From positions 1 through 57,305 of the forward strand of contig CAIMHT010000045.1 in assembly GCA_903840935.1 (NCBI GenBank): a DNA stretch of 57,305 nucleotides. The letters run 5' to 3'. This DNA comes from an uncultured Chlorobiaceae bacterium. Its GTDB lineage: Bacteria; Bacteroidota; Chlorobiia; Chlorobiales; Chlorobiaceae. Shown one piece after another: positions 38,089 through 48,276 of this stretch. The translations under genes and the position numbers were made by a program. How positions within the stretch are numbered: the first letter of the stretch is position 1; every line of letters begins with the position of its first letter. A model generated the notes under the pieces. The model searched no databases, was not told the DNA's origin, and saw nothing but the letters and a program-made list of their open reading frames with translations.

Positions 38089-38955
38089 ATGCCTCAACCC
38101 GGAACACACCACTTTATTGAACTGGCTTTTCAAATAGCCCCTGACCTCCATGAGCTCTACATCGGCCTGCTTGCCGCCGAAGGAATCGACTCCTTTCTCG
38201 AAGAGGATCACCAACTCCTCGCCTACCTGCCCGAAACCGAATGGAACGATGAAAAAGAGCAGAGTCTCCGCACCATGCTGCAGGAAAGGGTGGGCACGCT
38301 TCCCCTCTACACGGCAACCTTCATCGCCGACCGGAACTGGAACGCCGATTGGGAGGCAACCCTGCAACCCATCGAAATTTCCGACCGCCTGCTGATTATC
38401 CAGAAAAGCAGCGACGTCACACCAAAACCCGGCCAGATCGTCATCGAAATCAACCCGAAAATGTCGTTCGGCACCGGCTACCACGCCACAACACGCCTGA
38501 TGCTGCGTCAAATGGAGCATCTCGACCTGATAGACAAAAAAATGATGGACATCGGCACCGGCACCGGCGTCCTTGCCATAGCCGCCCGCAAACTCGGCAA
38601 CAACCGCCCCATCCTCGCCTTCGACAACAACTCCTGGGCCGCCGAAAACGCCATCGAAAACATTGCCGAAAACCACGCAGATGATATCAAGGTCGAACTC
38701 CTCGACGCAGAAGAAGATCTTGTGGTCAATCTCAAAGAGGGGTACGACCTGATTCTGGCCAACATCAACAAAAACGTCATCGACCGCATTCTCCCGGTCA
38801 TCCGCAAATACGCCCCTGCGGCACCGGTGCTGCTCTCAGGCATTCTTGTCTATGACGAACCGTGGCTGAACAAGCTGCTCAAACGGCTTGGCTATACCGC
38901 CGTGCAGACGATTTATGAAGACGAATGGCTTTCGATCTTTATTAAGCCTGTATAG
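38089..38955 (+). CDS. prmA: Ribosomal protein L11 methyltransferase
   Basis: PrmA trimethylates Lys and the N-terminal residue of ribosomal protein L11. The 288-residue protein starts HFIELAFQIAPDLHELYIGL, the N-terminal substrate-recognition domain, and has IEINPKMSFGTGYHATTRLM, MMDIGTGTGVLAIAARKLG (SAM motif I) and LILANINKNVIDRIL. Length and order fit. It is the last core gene before the RHS island, and directly after its stop a ppx-like remnant begins. Confidence 0.93.
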   Translation: MPQPGTHHFIELAFQIAPDLHELYIGLLAAEGIDSFLEEDHQLLAYLPETEWNDEKEQSLRTMLQERVGTLPLYTATFIADRNWNADWEATLQPIEISDRLLIIQKSSDVTPKPGQIVIEINPKMSFGTGYHATTRLMLRQMEHLDLIDKKMMDIGTGTGVLAIAARKLGNNRPILAFDNNSWAAENAIENIAENHADDIKVELLDAEEDLVVNLKEGYDLILANINKNVIDRILPVIRKYAPAAPVLLSGILVYDEPWLNKLLKRLGYTAVQTIYEDEWLSIFIKPV

Positions 38956-38957
38956 CA

Positions 38958-39414
38958 AATCATTGAGCTTGGCATCCCCGATTGGAGGGGATGACGTCAC
39001 ACTTGACAAGCTCACTTAGCTCTTACGAATCAGCGCTCAGACAGACAGCTTTCTGGTGACAAGAACGCTGTTCAGCCATTGCCCATAACGACAGCTCCTG
39101 CAACGATGAAACTACATGGCAAAAGCAGCGAGATCATTCACTCACCGCGATGCAAGCAGCGCAGAAATACTTGATTGCTGTAAATTTTTTTCCAGTGGTT
39201 TATTTTGTTCCGAAGATAACTGTCACCGCAAACAAAACATCAAACGAGGAGGAGTTGACGCAGAGTATATCAAGAATTTCATGCACCGACTCTAATTATT
39301 GTAGTTTTTGCCTAAAATTTATATATGATTATGGTTAAATAGAAATGAAATAACGATAATATACCTACACCATCTTCGGTTGTTAACAACTTATACATAA
39401 TAATTTTATTTATC
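38958..39414. other. Island border: Ppx-like gene remnant and AT-rich leader of the RHS gene
   Basis: Directly after the prmA stop, bases 38956-38980 read QIIELGIP, matching QIIKLGIP of the ppx gene near 57030; after two small indels the match continues DVT against DVI to about 39003. The rest is AT-rich, with no clear gene. An open 62-codon stretch at 39150-39338 has no ribosome site or family match. No classic promoter is clear ahead of the RHS ATG at 39415. Confidence 0.5.
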
Positions 39415-42400
39415 ATGTCTTTGAATTGCGACAACTTACCGAACATAGCGACATCATCCGCCAAAAGCAATGCACTATACTGGCGTATCGAATACGACGA
39501 ACAGGGTCGTATCGCTCGCGGTATTGATCCCGCAGAGCGAGCGACATGCTACACCTACACATCATCATTCAACGGTTCATTACGGGCAGTAACCGAAACT
39601 CCGCCCGATAGCTCACCTGTCACAAGGACATTTGATGCCGAAGGAAAGATTGAGGGCATGATAGATCGCGAGGGCGAGGTGGTTTACCACTACAACAACC
39701 GTAAGCAGTTGGAGTCCATCAATCGGACAAACACTCCAACTATTCGCTATAGCTACGACGATGCTGATCGTGTTATAGCACTTAACGTTGGAGATTTCTA
39801 CCGCATTGCTTGGACATACGATTTCCTTGGACGAATTTCGAAGATTGACACTCCAGCAGGAGCCATTACCTACGAGTATCAGACTGGCATGAACACTGTT
39901 GTGCGCTCACTGCCAAATGGGGTAAAGACATTCTCAAAACGTCAACCAAACGGAGAGTTGGATGAGATCACTCATGGCTATTTTAAAAAGCCCGACGACA
40001 GAAGTTACTCTGTACTTGCCCGATATACCTATGGACATGGTTTAGACGGGCGAATCACAGGTATCTCCGAACTCTCGCGGGGTGAAGTTACTCGACGTTA
40101 TTCCTACGACACCATGGAGCACCTGACCCGAGCTACAGCTCACGGAGGTCGAGAGTATAGATACGAATACGATCAGCTTGGCAACCGGACGAAAGCCTCC
40201 TCCATAGGTGCACCAGACCAGTTGTGCTGCTACGATTGGGCTGGACGGTTGATCACTGTAGATGGTAAGTCAGTTCAGTACGACAACTGCGGAAACCTCT
40301 CTGAAGTCACACTCGACGGAGTTACACGTGACTACCGCTACCATCCCGATGGTCACCTCGCTGAGGTAAAGATTGGAAATGAAGCTGTCCAGTATCGCTA
40401 CGATGGCAATGGCAGACTCATTGTCCGTAAAGAGGTCAAAGGTGAGACGCACTTTATCCCCGATCCTCTCTCATCGTACTGGCAGCCACTCGTCATTGAG
40501 GAGGAAAACGGCACGCGAACTCTGGTTATTTGGGATGGCAACTCACCTCTTGCTCTTGTGCGTGAAGACAAGGTTGAGTGGCTTTTGCAGGATCACTTGG
40601 GCTCTGTGCGATTGGTAACAGACAGTAAGGGCAATGTAACCCACACCTGCGATTACGATCCCTTCGGAGTGCCAATAACAGAATCACAACAAGGAAGACT
40701 ATACCCTGGATTTGCCGGATTATTCCGGGATGACCAAGCAGGTGGATATCTGACTCTTGCTCGTCTCTTTTTGCCAAAATTGGGAAGCTTTCTCCAGCCT
40801 GATCCGCAGAAAAATATTCCTTCAGAATCTGAATTGGATTATTCTCTCTATTCCTATTGCCAGAGTGAGCCAGTTAATCTTGTTGACCTTGACGGAGCCA
40901 GCCCTGAACCACCTCTTGGGTTCTGGAAAGCTTTAGAGAACGGAAGATTTTTCGGAACACGATTTGGAGATGAGGCCACCGCTTATTGGGCTCAACAATT
41001 GGTTCAGACTGGAAACCCTCTTTATGTTGTACCAGGTCTCATCACAGCACTGTGGACAACTGAAACTTGGACAGCAACATTTTTAGCAGCCACCACAATC
41101 GCAGAAACATTATTGACCGGTGGTGCTAATCTTTTATTATTGACCAATCCACAATCATTATTGAGTATATTCAGCAATCCCCAAACATTGCGAAATTTTT
41201 TCTATAACCCCGCAAATTTCAAAAATGGAATTAGCAAGATTTGGCATACGGCCGAAACAACAGGAAAATTCGATATAGATCATTTGTTTTTATCGCAAGA
41301 CTTACCAAAAAACTTAATCCCGAACATAAATAAGTTTATCGAGCGATTTAATTTGCCACTTCCTTCTCTTCCTCCTCTTTCTCAAACTTGGTCTAAACAT
41401 TTAACGGGGTTACTCAATGGTGGCTGGAATCACCTTATAATGCCTACCATTCCAGTCTATAAAAGTTTATCGCTGAATACATGGATGGGTTTTGTTAAAA
41501 ATTGGAATAATCCCTTAATGACTGCAAAAGCCATCAGAGCGCATAGGGCCGTTCGTGCATATGTTATTGCAACAGTGGCTGCAGCTTGGCGTGTTAGCAC
41601 ACAAATAGGCACGGCTTTAAATGAGAATTTGAAACAAATCGACACTCCACTTCATGGATTTCAACAAGGGTTAGAAAACTTTTGGAATATAATCGATTCT
41701 AAAGCTGAAGCCGCTGAGATACCTGAAATTTATCGACAAAGTAACGGAAACACCACTAGCTCACAAACTCAAAATTCACCTACGGATTCCAGTGTGACTT
41801 CGGGTGGTGCCTTTGTTCACACGATCTCAGCACGTGCAACACCTCAACAGATCGCTGACTACAAAGCCGCTGGCCAATACAAAGCACTCGAACCCTCTTC
41901 CGTTGGTGGCGTTTACCTCGGAGGTGCTGGCGGAACCATTGCGGGGTTTGGTGTAATAAAGGGAATCTGCACTGATGCCAACGGCAACTTGATTCTTATC
42001 GGTGAAGATGAAAACAATATCAAACTTCCGCCGCTACGTTTGGACGATGTGGTCACCGTTTTTCGCTCAGTCTATCATAATGGTGAGGGACCTACAGTAA
42101 CAATTGATCCCAATCCTGAGAACCCTGAACACTCCGCGATGATTATCCGGCACAGCAAGGCAACAGAAGATACCTATGTCGGATGGATTCTTTACCAGGC
42201 AGACCGACTGATGAAAAGTTACACGCTTGGCAAGGACAACAAGACAGAGCTGGATGTTGTAAGTAACGTCCCTGGCTACTCCGATGTGTTGGAGACCATG
42301 TACTTTGGTGGAGGTGACCAACGAAAATCACAGAAGGCTGGCAACTGGGAACGATTCTGGATTGTCCCGGCTGAAACGAACCGTTACGAAGGTTTGCGCC

Positions 42401-44934
42401 ATGAATTGACACTTTTTGATGTTCCGTTGAAAGTGAAGACACAAAAAATGAGATGGGAGAAAAACAAACTGGTGGACGACCTGACAGGCAGATCGTCGCC
42501 GGGTGCACTTGCTTTCACAACATGGTTCACAGGTAACTATGATGCCGTTGGGGCCGAACAGTATCTTGTGCCTCCAAAAGAGTCTGGTATCACTGAACCG
42601 GTTCCAGTGTTCACGGAGTTGCGCCGGATTGCCTTGATGACTGCAATTGCCGAAAAGCTTCGCGATCAAGGAGTGCCTATGCCCTTCTGGATGCATGATT
42701 ACGATGTTCACAAAGTACCATTCGAGCATTTCACGCCGGGCATGGAAGTGCTTCGGGGGCGGACTTCGGGAAATTCGATCCAAACAGCACGCATCTTTGG
42801 TGGAGTAGAACTATCACCTGAAAGCAAAGCAGTGAAAACCTACTCCTCCCCTGCTGATGTAGGCAAAGTTCCTGCGGCTATTCGCGCTGAGGTGGAACAA
42901 AGCATCAAACTGGCTGAGCGTCTTGAACAGGCAATCGCGGACACCGCGCCACTCCCGCTCACGATCAATCGGGTGTCTGATGGGAACAGAGAGTATAAGG
43001 TTGTCTCAATTCCCGGTACCGAAACGCAGGCATTGGGCCCTTGTCTGCTGGATGAAATTGACCTTTCCATTCCGGTCGCTGGCGGTAGTAACATCCAACT
43101 CCCGCGCAGTTTCAATTCATTCTTTAATCCAAAAGGAATATTTGGCCAAGGCTGGACAATGGACCTCCCTCGCTTGCAGGAGCTTCACATTCCAAGCTCC
43201 CGCGAGGGAGGCAAAGTATCATACACAATTGGGTATGAACTCTTGACACCTCTGAACAGCTTTTATGCCCGTTTCAAGGATGTGCAACCAGTAAAGGAAC
43301 TCGGTGGAAGCAGATTACAGGTTCCAGACACCAACGGACTTTTCCTTGGATTGGGCAACGCTCGACCAGAGTTTTTGGAGAACGTTGAGACGATTGTTCT
43401 TTTTTTGAAAGATGGTCAGGAGTGGCATTTTACCAAAAATGGCAATCTTAATGCTGTCAAAAATGGCCCAAACATCACAGTGTACGAACAGAAAGCTGAC
43501 GGGCTGGTGTTTCGGATCATCAGTATGCTTGGCGGTCATATTGGTGGCGAGATTGTGCTCGAATATGATGAAATGCAGAAGTTAATAAAGGCAGTTGGCA
43601 CTTCGTTTGACAACCATGTATCGATGCCTGTCGAAGTTACGTACACCTATGATGATATGGGTCGGTTAACCGGTGTCACTTCTGGAGATGAAACCTTTAT
43701 ATATTGCTATGAAGGCTCATGGGTGACCGCTATCGCATGGAAAACCAGTGTTGCGGGCAGCCAGCCAGAAACTCTTCGTTCGTTTCAGTATAACGCCCAG
43801 GGCCAGTTGCTTTCTGAGAAAGCCGATAATGTTACTACCGTTCACACCGTTTCACAGACATCCAACGGGATGATCGCATCATCGAGTGAATCCCTGAATA
43901 ATGGCAAGCAAAGTACGTCCGATGTAATGACGACGGAATACGACCGGCAAATGCGCCCTACCAAGTCCATAGCACCCGATGGCTCTATCACAACGTGGTC
44001 TTATCCAGTAGACGGTGGTGTCGAAATGACGGTTACCACTCAGGATGAACAAACTATAAAAGTTAGCGATGCAGCAGATGGCAAGAGCCGAAGCCTTGAA
44101 CAGAACGGGGTGTCTCTGGCAACAGCACAATTCAATGACAGTGGAAAGCTTACACAGTTATCAGAATATGGGCGTTCCGTTTTGAACCAGGAATGGCGAC
44201 AAGATGGCCAACTTTCCCGTGTAGACACTCCTGCCCAGAGTGCTTCGCTTGAATATGATGATAAAGGCATACTCTCAGCAATCATGTTGCATCCGCACAG
44301 AGTACCTCAGGAACCAAAACAAAATAAAACATTGTCGAATAGCTTATTTCGATTTATGAAACACCACGAACATGCATCGTCAAGCGACAGCTTTTCAGAG
44401 TGGCAAAACACCAAGCTCGATCTTGAAGGGCGACCAACTGAGATCACAGACTACACAGGCGCTCATCACCAGCTCAGTTATGATAAATGGGGTGGTCTTG
44501 CCGCTGTTGTTCAACAGACGACAGACGGCAAAGGAGTTCTTGGTTACCAAGTCAAACGCGACAGGAACGGTCGTATTGAAGCCATAAATTCATCATGGGA
44601 AAACACTGCCTACACCTACAGTGATGAAGGAAACCTGCAAAAAATTATCACGACTCGTGGAGACCGTTCAGCCAAAGTAGATTTTACAGATGGGAAACTT
44701 CATGTCATGACCGGATTTGACGGAGGAGAGACAACGTTCGAAAATCATCAGGATGGTGACCTTGCTGGAAAGCCCAAATTAATTACTTGCCCGAATGGGT
44801 TGGAGCTGAAACATGAATATGACGGCAGTAATCGTCTTTCTGCCGTTAAAGTCGGAACTGAACAGTGCGTAAGGGTTGGATATGATCCGCAAAATCGGTT
44901 AATAAGTTATGCACTGGAGCCATATAATTTATAA
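39415..44934 (+). CDS. Fused two-module RHS/YD-repeat protein
   Basis: 1839 residues. Module 1 (about 20-495) is YD-repeat sequence (WRIEYDEQGRIARGIDPAE, YDTMEHLTRATAHGGREYR) that ends in the RHS core: FAGLFRDDQAGGYLTLARLF, GSFLQPDPQKN and NLVDLDG. A variable middle (about 496-825) is hydrophobic and Asn/Pro-rich. Module 2 (about 828-1839) has a conserved preamble (SSVGGVYLGGAGG, TEDTYVGWILYQADRLMKSY, FWIVPAETNRYEG, VPMPFWMHDYDV), an RHS-entry domain (TETQALGPCLLDEIDLSIP, LPRSFNSFFNPKGIFGQGWT at about 1240) and more YD repeats to the end. There is no signal or TM segment, unlike the minus-strand copy. Confidence 0.85.
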   Translation: MSLNCDNLPNIATSSAKSNALYWRIEYDEQGRIARGIDPAERATCYTYTSSFNGSLRAVTETPPDSSPVTRTFDAEGKIEGMIDREGEVVYHYNNRKQLESINRTNTPTIRYSYDDADRVIALNVGDFYRIAWTYDFLGRISKIDTPAGAITYEYQTGMNTVVRSLPNGVKTFSKRQPNGELDEITHGYFKKPDDRSYSVLARYTYGHGLDGRITGISELSRGEVTRRYSYDTMEHLTRATAHGGREYRYEYDQLGNRTKASSIGAPDQLCCYDWAGRLITVDGKSVQYDNCGNLSEVTLDGVTRDYRYHPDGHLAEVKIGNEAVQYRYDGNGRLIVRKEVKGETHFIPDPLSSYWQPLVIEEENGTRTLVIWDGNSPLALVREDKVEWLLQDHLGSVRLVTDSKGNVTHTCDYDPFGVPITESQQGRLYPGFAGLFRDDQAGGYLTLARLFLPKLGSFLQPDPQKNIPSESELDYSLYSYCQSEPVNLVDLDGASPEPPLGFWKALENGRFFGTRFGDEATAYWAQQLVQTGNPLYVVPGLITALWTTETWTATFLAATTIAETLLTGGANLLLLTNPQSLLSIFSNPQTLRNFFYNPANFKNGISKIWHTAETTGKFDIDHLFLSQDLPKNLIPNINKFIERFNLPLPSLPPLSQTWSKHLTGLLNGGWNHLIMPTIPVYKSLSLNTWMGFVKNWNNPLMTAKAIRAHRAVRAYVIATVAAAWRVSTQIGTALNENLKQIDTPLHGFQQGLENFWNIIDSKAEAAEIPEIYRQSNGNTTSSQTQNSPTDSSVTSGGAFVHTISARATPQQIADYKAAGQYKALEPSSVGGVYLGGAGGTIAGFGVIKGICTDANGNLILIGEDENNIKLPPLRLDDVVTVFRSVYHNGEGPTVTIDPNPENPEHSAMIIRHSKATEDTYVGWILYQADRLMKSYTLGKDNKTELDVVSNVPGYSDVLETMYFGGGDQRKSQKAGNWERFWIVPAETNRYEGLRHELTLFDVPLKVKTQKMRWEKNKLVDDLTGRSSPGALAFTTWFTGNYDAVGAEQYLVPPKESGITEPVPVFTELRRIALMTAIAEKLRDQGVPMPFWMHDYDVHKVPFEHFTPGMEVLRGRTSGNSIQTARIFGGVELSPESKAVKTYSSPADVGKVPAAIRAEVEQSIKLAERLEQAIADTAPLPLTINRVSDGNREYKVVSIPGTETQALGPCLLDEIDLSIPVAGGSNIQLPRSFNSFFNPKGIFGQGWTMDLPRLQELHIPSSREGGKVSYTIGYELLTPLNSFYARFKDVQPVKELGGSRLQVPDTNGLFLGLGNARPEFLENVETIVLFLKDGQEWHFTKNGNLNAVKNGPNITVYEQKADGLVFRIISMLGGHIGGEIVLEYDEMQKLIKAVGTSFDNHVSMPVEVTYTYDDMGRLTGVTSGDETFIYCYEGSWVTAIAWKTSVAGSQPETLRSFQYNAQGQLLSEKADNVTTVHTVSQTSNGMIASSSESLNNGKQSTSDVMTTEYDRQMRPTKSIAPDGSITTWSYPVDGGVEMTVTTQDEQTIKVSDAADGKSRSLEQNGVSLATAQFNDSGKLTQLSEYGRSVLNQEWRQDGQLSRVDTPAQSASLEYDDKGILSAIMLHPHRVPQEPKQNKTLSNSLFRFMKHHEHASSSDSFSEWQNTKLDLEGRPTEITDYTGAHHQLSYDKWGGLAAVVQQTTDGKGVLGYQVKRDRNGRIEAINSSWENTAYTYSDEGNLQKIITTRGDRSAKVDFTDGKLHVMTGFDGGETTFENHQDGDLAGKPKLITCPNGLELKHEYDGSNRLSAVKVGTEQCVRVGYDPQNRLISYALEPYNL

Positions 44935-44999
44935 ACAGCCCGCAAAAAGTAATCCCACAATCCCAAGTTATCAGGTCGTTAATTCTTTAGTGTCTGTCC

Positions 45000-45809
45000 T
45001 TATTTTATTGCTGAGTCAATTCTTGTAGAAGCGTTTATATACGACAAGTTATCAACAATTTTTACATTTTTTAGTTGCAATTCGCCAAAAAATTCCTGCC
45101 AATATGTTTTAAGTTTTACTCTATCAATATTATTAGAATTACTTTTCATAACCAGCACAATTTCCGGATTCAATCCTCCGTTTATTTTTGTTTTTAAAAT
45201 ACAATAAATATCCGGATCTATTAAACGAGTAATTGAATTTTTAATATCTACTTTTGTTGATGGAATTTGTCTATAAAAACTGATATATTGATCATTTTCA
45301 ATCAGATCGGAAAATAAAAAGATTGTATTAATATTATTTTTATCGCAGGTATTTATCGCTTTTGCCAATACATTTGCGATATAACTTTTTGAGGTAACTT
45401 CCGGACTATTTGATAGCGAAGTATAGGACAACACGTTACCTTTTATCAAAGATATTATTGGCGCCAGATTACTTTGCTCTCGCTCCATCCTGCGGCTTTG
45501 ATATTTTTTTTCTATACGTATAGTTTCTTTTTTGATATCAAGAGCATCATCAGAACAAATTTTCGCTATTGACAAGCTATATTCCTCACAAGCGTTTAGA
45601 CTGTTTACGCCTGTTACAGCAAATAAATTGCTCGAATTTTTTTCCAGATCACTTTTTATCGCATTAAGCAATTGATTATCAGATATATCAACAAGCAGTA
45701 TAATATTCTTATTTTTCACATTATCACAATCATCAAAGCATCCTCCAAAAAACATCACGATACCGATTAAGGAGACAATGTTTAACAATATGAGCATTTT
45801 TTGCTTCAT
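45000..45809 (-). CDS. Lipoprotein with a VWA-like start
   Basis: A 269-residue protein with a lipobox FGGC near residue 24, then KNIILLVDISDNQLLNAIK and later NINTIFLFSDLIENDQY. A strand ending in DxSDN with a second strand carrying SDLIEN resembles a von Willebrand A fold with a partial MIDAS (D-x-S-x-N instead of D-x-S-x-S). No close family is recognised. Its ATG overlaps the stop of the upstream membrane gene (TAATG). It is the last gene of a three-gene AT-rich operon and converges with the fused RHS gene. Confidence 0.6.
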   Translation of the reverse strand: MKQKMLILLNIVSLIGIVMFFGGCFDDCDNVKNKNIILLVDISDNQLLNAIKSDLEKNSSNLFAVTGVNSLNACEEYSLSIAKICSDDALDIKKETIRIEKKYQSRRMEREQSNLAPIISLIKGNVLSYTSLSNSPEVTSKSYIANVLAKAINTCDKNNINTIFLFSDLIENDQYISFYRQIPSTKVDIKNSITRLIDPDIYCILKTKINGGLNPEIVLVMKSNSNNIDRVKLKTYWQEFFGELQLKNVKIVDNLSYINASTRIDSAIK

Positions 45810-47140
45810 TATGCAATCTGTTTTATAGGTTCTAAAATCTTTTTTATGATATCAGAATTATCACTGATATCATAATAACTCAAAATGTCATTTTTTAAGT
45901 GCGATTGTATCTGTGCACACCCATTATTCTGATTAAGCAAATGCTGGAGAGTAGAGTTATAATAAAATAATTCAGCCTCCAATATATTTGCAAATCGATT
46001 ACGTTCTTCGACAAGAGAACACAACTGCTTTATCAATAAAAAAATATGATCCTTTTTCTGGGTCACAACAAGTAAAAGTTGATCTAGTTCTATTTTAATT
46101 TTTTTGATGCTACCAGCGTTCGACTGCATCAAATTATTAACACCAAGGTCTAATTCAGAAATTTCTTCATCGATAAATATTTTTTTCTCATACAAATCAT
46201 TTCCGCCTTCATGAGTTTCTTTTTTCTGCTTTGTATCATTTGTTTCCGCAATTACCTCTGAAGGCTTTATTTTGTCTTTACTAATAAAATAAATGATACC
46301 AAAAACCAATGTACTTATCAAAAACGGACCAATCTCAATAAACTTTAATATAAATTCGAATGATTTTTCTGGCCGGATACTTGGTAAAGGGACATTCATT
46401 GGCTCATTAAATGACAGCTTGGGAATACTGACAGCAGCCTTATACTGTATATTAAGTAGCAAGAAAATCAACGGCATCAACATTGTTAAAGCACCTAATA
46501 AAACATTCAGTATAATATAACTACTATAAAGTTTATGATTTGTGATCAATTTAAATTCCGTCATCATATGCATAAACGCTATAATTACCAAAAGACACAA
46601 TGACCTTAAAACAATTTCCATTACACCCATTTGATCACGAAGTATACCATAAGAAACAAAAAAAACAATAAGTTCAATTATCATTGCTGGTATTGCTATT
46701 TTAAAAAAATTCTTTAACCCCCCATAGCTATCTTTTCCTTTAAGACTAGGGCCGCCATTTGTGACATCTTTTTTCTTTTTCGGAAAGAAGTGACCATCTA
46801 TCATTAGGCTAACTAAATTTTCCTTTTTTTTTGCCAATTCTGTCAATATATTATTTTGAGTATCAACACTCCGCTTCGATTCTGATTTTATCGTAATATA
46901 TTTGGTTTTGATTTCAGTCAATATGTCGTTATACGATACAATACTTTTTACAATTACAAGTAATTCATTAATAATATTTCTTGTTAATGTGTCGTTCTTT
47001 TTAAAAACAGCGTATAGAGGCTGGTTTAATATTTCTCTTTGGCCATTGCTCCAAAAATATCCTTCACTTGAATTTCTTGATGGCAGACAATCCAAACCAG
47101 CATCCCTCGTAGCCAAAACTATATATTCATTAGTGTCCAT
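45809..47140 (-). CDS. Four-TM protein with coiled coils
   Basis: A 443-residue protein. A polar N-terminus (residues 1-140, with heptad-rich stretch LTEIKTKYITIKSESKRSVD) leads to four membrane segments (about 148-292, including FKIAIPAMIIELIVFFVSYG and NVLLGALTMLMPLIFLLLNI). The C-terminus (about 320-440) is again coiled-coil (IKKIKIELDQLLLVVTQKKD). This shape suggests a membrane scaffold. No family is recognised. It overlaps the VWA-like lipoprotein gene by one base and starts four bases after the zinc-ribbon gene. Confidence 0.65.
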   Translation of the reverse strand: MDTNEYIVLATRDAGLDCLPSRNSSEGYFWSNGQREILNQPLYAVFKKNDTLTRNIINELLVIVKSIVSYNDILTEIKTKYITIKSESKRSVDTQNNILTELAKKKENLVSLMIDGHFFPKKKKDVTNGGPSLKGKDSYGGLKNFFKIAIPAMIIELIVFFVSYGILRDQMGVMEIVLRSLCLLVIIAFMHMMTEFKLITNHKLYSSYIILNVLLGALTMLMPLIFLLLNIQYKAAVSIPKLSFNEPMNVPLPSIRPEKSFEFILKFIEIGPFLISTLVFGIIYFISKDKIKPSEVIAETNDTKQKKETHEGGNDLYEKKIFIDEEISELDLGVNNLMQSNAGSIKKIKIELDQLLLVVTQKKDHIFLLIKQLCSLVEERNRFANILEAELFYYNSTLQHLLNQNNGCAQIQSHLKNDILSYYDISDNSDIIKKILEPIKQIA

Positions 47141-47144
47141 TATT

Positions 47145-47492
47145 TTAGCGATTTATTTTATTAATAAAATCAGTTGAAAATAAAATAATTTCTTCGACTT
47201 GCTTTATAAGAACATCAATGTTTTTTTCGGTATCTTGGATATCAGCTCTTTCTGATTTAAAATTATTATTTAATATATCATTCGTTTGATTTATTGATTT
47301 ATTATTTTTTATTTTCAAAATCGTCTGAGTTGAGTTGCACTTGGGGCAAGAGTTTCCATTTTTTTTAAATTCGCTCTTTTCGCTCATATAGCCACAACGC
47401 TCACATTCTATGCCTGAAAACCATACACCACAATGTGGACATTTGTCGTATGGCCTATCCATTGAACTACCACATTTTTGACATTTGAACAT
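47145..47492 (-). CDS. Double zinc-ribbon protein
   Basis: A 115-residue protein with two zinc-ribbon units in the first 55 residues: CQKCGSS with CPHCGVWF, then CERCGYMS with CPKCNST, and a polar, helical C-terminal half ending LFSTDFINKINR. Double zinc ribbons of this kind often act as adaptors for a partner membrane or effector protein. It is the first gene of the operon with the four-TM and lipoprotein genes, and begins 36 bases after the orphan RHS tail. Confidence 0.7.
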   Translation of the reverse strand: MFKCQKCGSSMDRPYDKCPHCGVWFSGIECERCGYMSEKSEFKKNGNSCPKCNSTQTILKIKNNKSINQTNDILNNNFKSERADIQDTEKNIDVLIKQVEEIILFSTDFINKINR

Positions 47493-47528
47493 TTCAATAA
47501 AAATTAAAATCTGAATAGAGTTCTATGC

Positions 47529-47927
47529 TTAACGCATCGCTGGTTCCCATGCATATCCAGTCATCCTTCCCTGATTATCATATTCTAACCTTACACTGCG
47601 CAATGATCCAACATTGACAGCAACAAGACGATTATTGGCTTCATAGTTTTGTGCCAACCCCAGACCATTCGCACAGGTAATCAAGCGCGGCATCCCGGCA
47701 AGCACACCATCCTTGTAATTCTCAAAGGATGTCTGACCACCATCAAATCCAGTCATGCTCTGAATCCTGCCATTGTATAGATTAACTGTTGCGGTTGTGG
47801 TGGCAATCTTTTGAATATTTCCACCGTTATCGTAGTTGTAAAGAGTATTACCCCAAGATGAATTCACCGCATCAATACGATCGTATCCGTTACGCTTGAT
47901 GTTGTAACCATGTACGCTTCCCGACAA
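47529..47927 (-). pseudogene. Orphan C-terminal tail of RHS module 2
   Basis: A 132-codon frame, starting only from TTG, whose sequence from HGYNIKRNGYDRIDAVNSSW to the end YAWEPAMR matches the last ~120 residues of the module-2 gene at 49797-52892 (GYNIKRNGDGRIDAVNSSW to YAWEPVKR). The match begins sharply at GYNIKRNG; upstream sequence is unrelated. It is a displaced 3' end, like the orphan tips known from other RHS loci, but carries no toxin extension of its own. It precedes the zinc-ribbon operon. Confidence 0.85.
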
Positions 47928-48276
47928 CTTTACACTGGTTGATTACTCGTACTGCAGGTGTCGGCGGGGCCAACTGACGGCACAGTGGGTTCTGCAAAGA
48001 ACAATTAAATTCCGTGACTTCACGTCGCACCTGCTTATCTACAGCGCACTAAATTAGTTAGTTACGAATTCTACTAGTACAACTTAGAACACCTATACCT
48101 CTAACCATCTACATTTATTTAACTTATAACCAAAAAGTAGTGACACAAACTGCTAAAACCCTTGAAGAAGATGTCTGCAAAATCTTGGATGGTTTTGATA
48201 CGGATTACGTAATGACTTTTTGATAACTATTAAGTGTCCTTATGTCAAAATTCATCAATCTTGCTTCTATTTTATA
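47928..48276. other. AT-rich spacer with a possible gene scrap
   Basis: No full gene is seen. A plus-strand stretch 48140-48223 reads VTQTAKTLEEDVCKILDGFD then TDYVMTF and stop; it looks like the tail of a lost protein but has no start signal. Confidence 0.3.

Noticed and set aside
39150..39338. 62-codon ORF ahead of the fused RHS gene
   Set aside because: No ribosome site or family; its hydrophobic part does not match the anchor of the other RHS copy.
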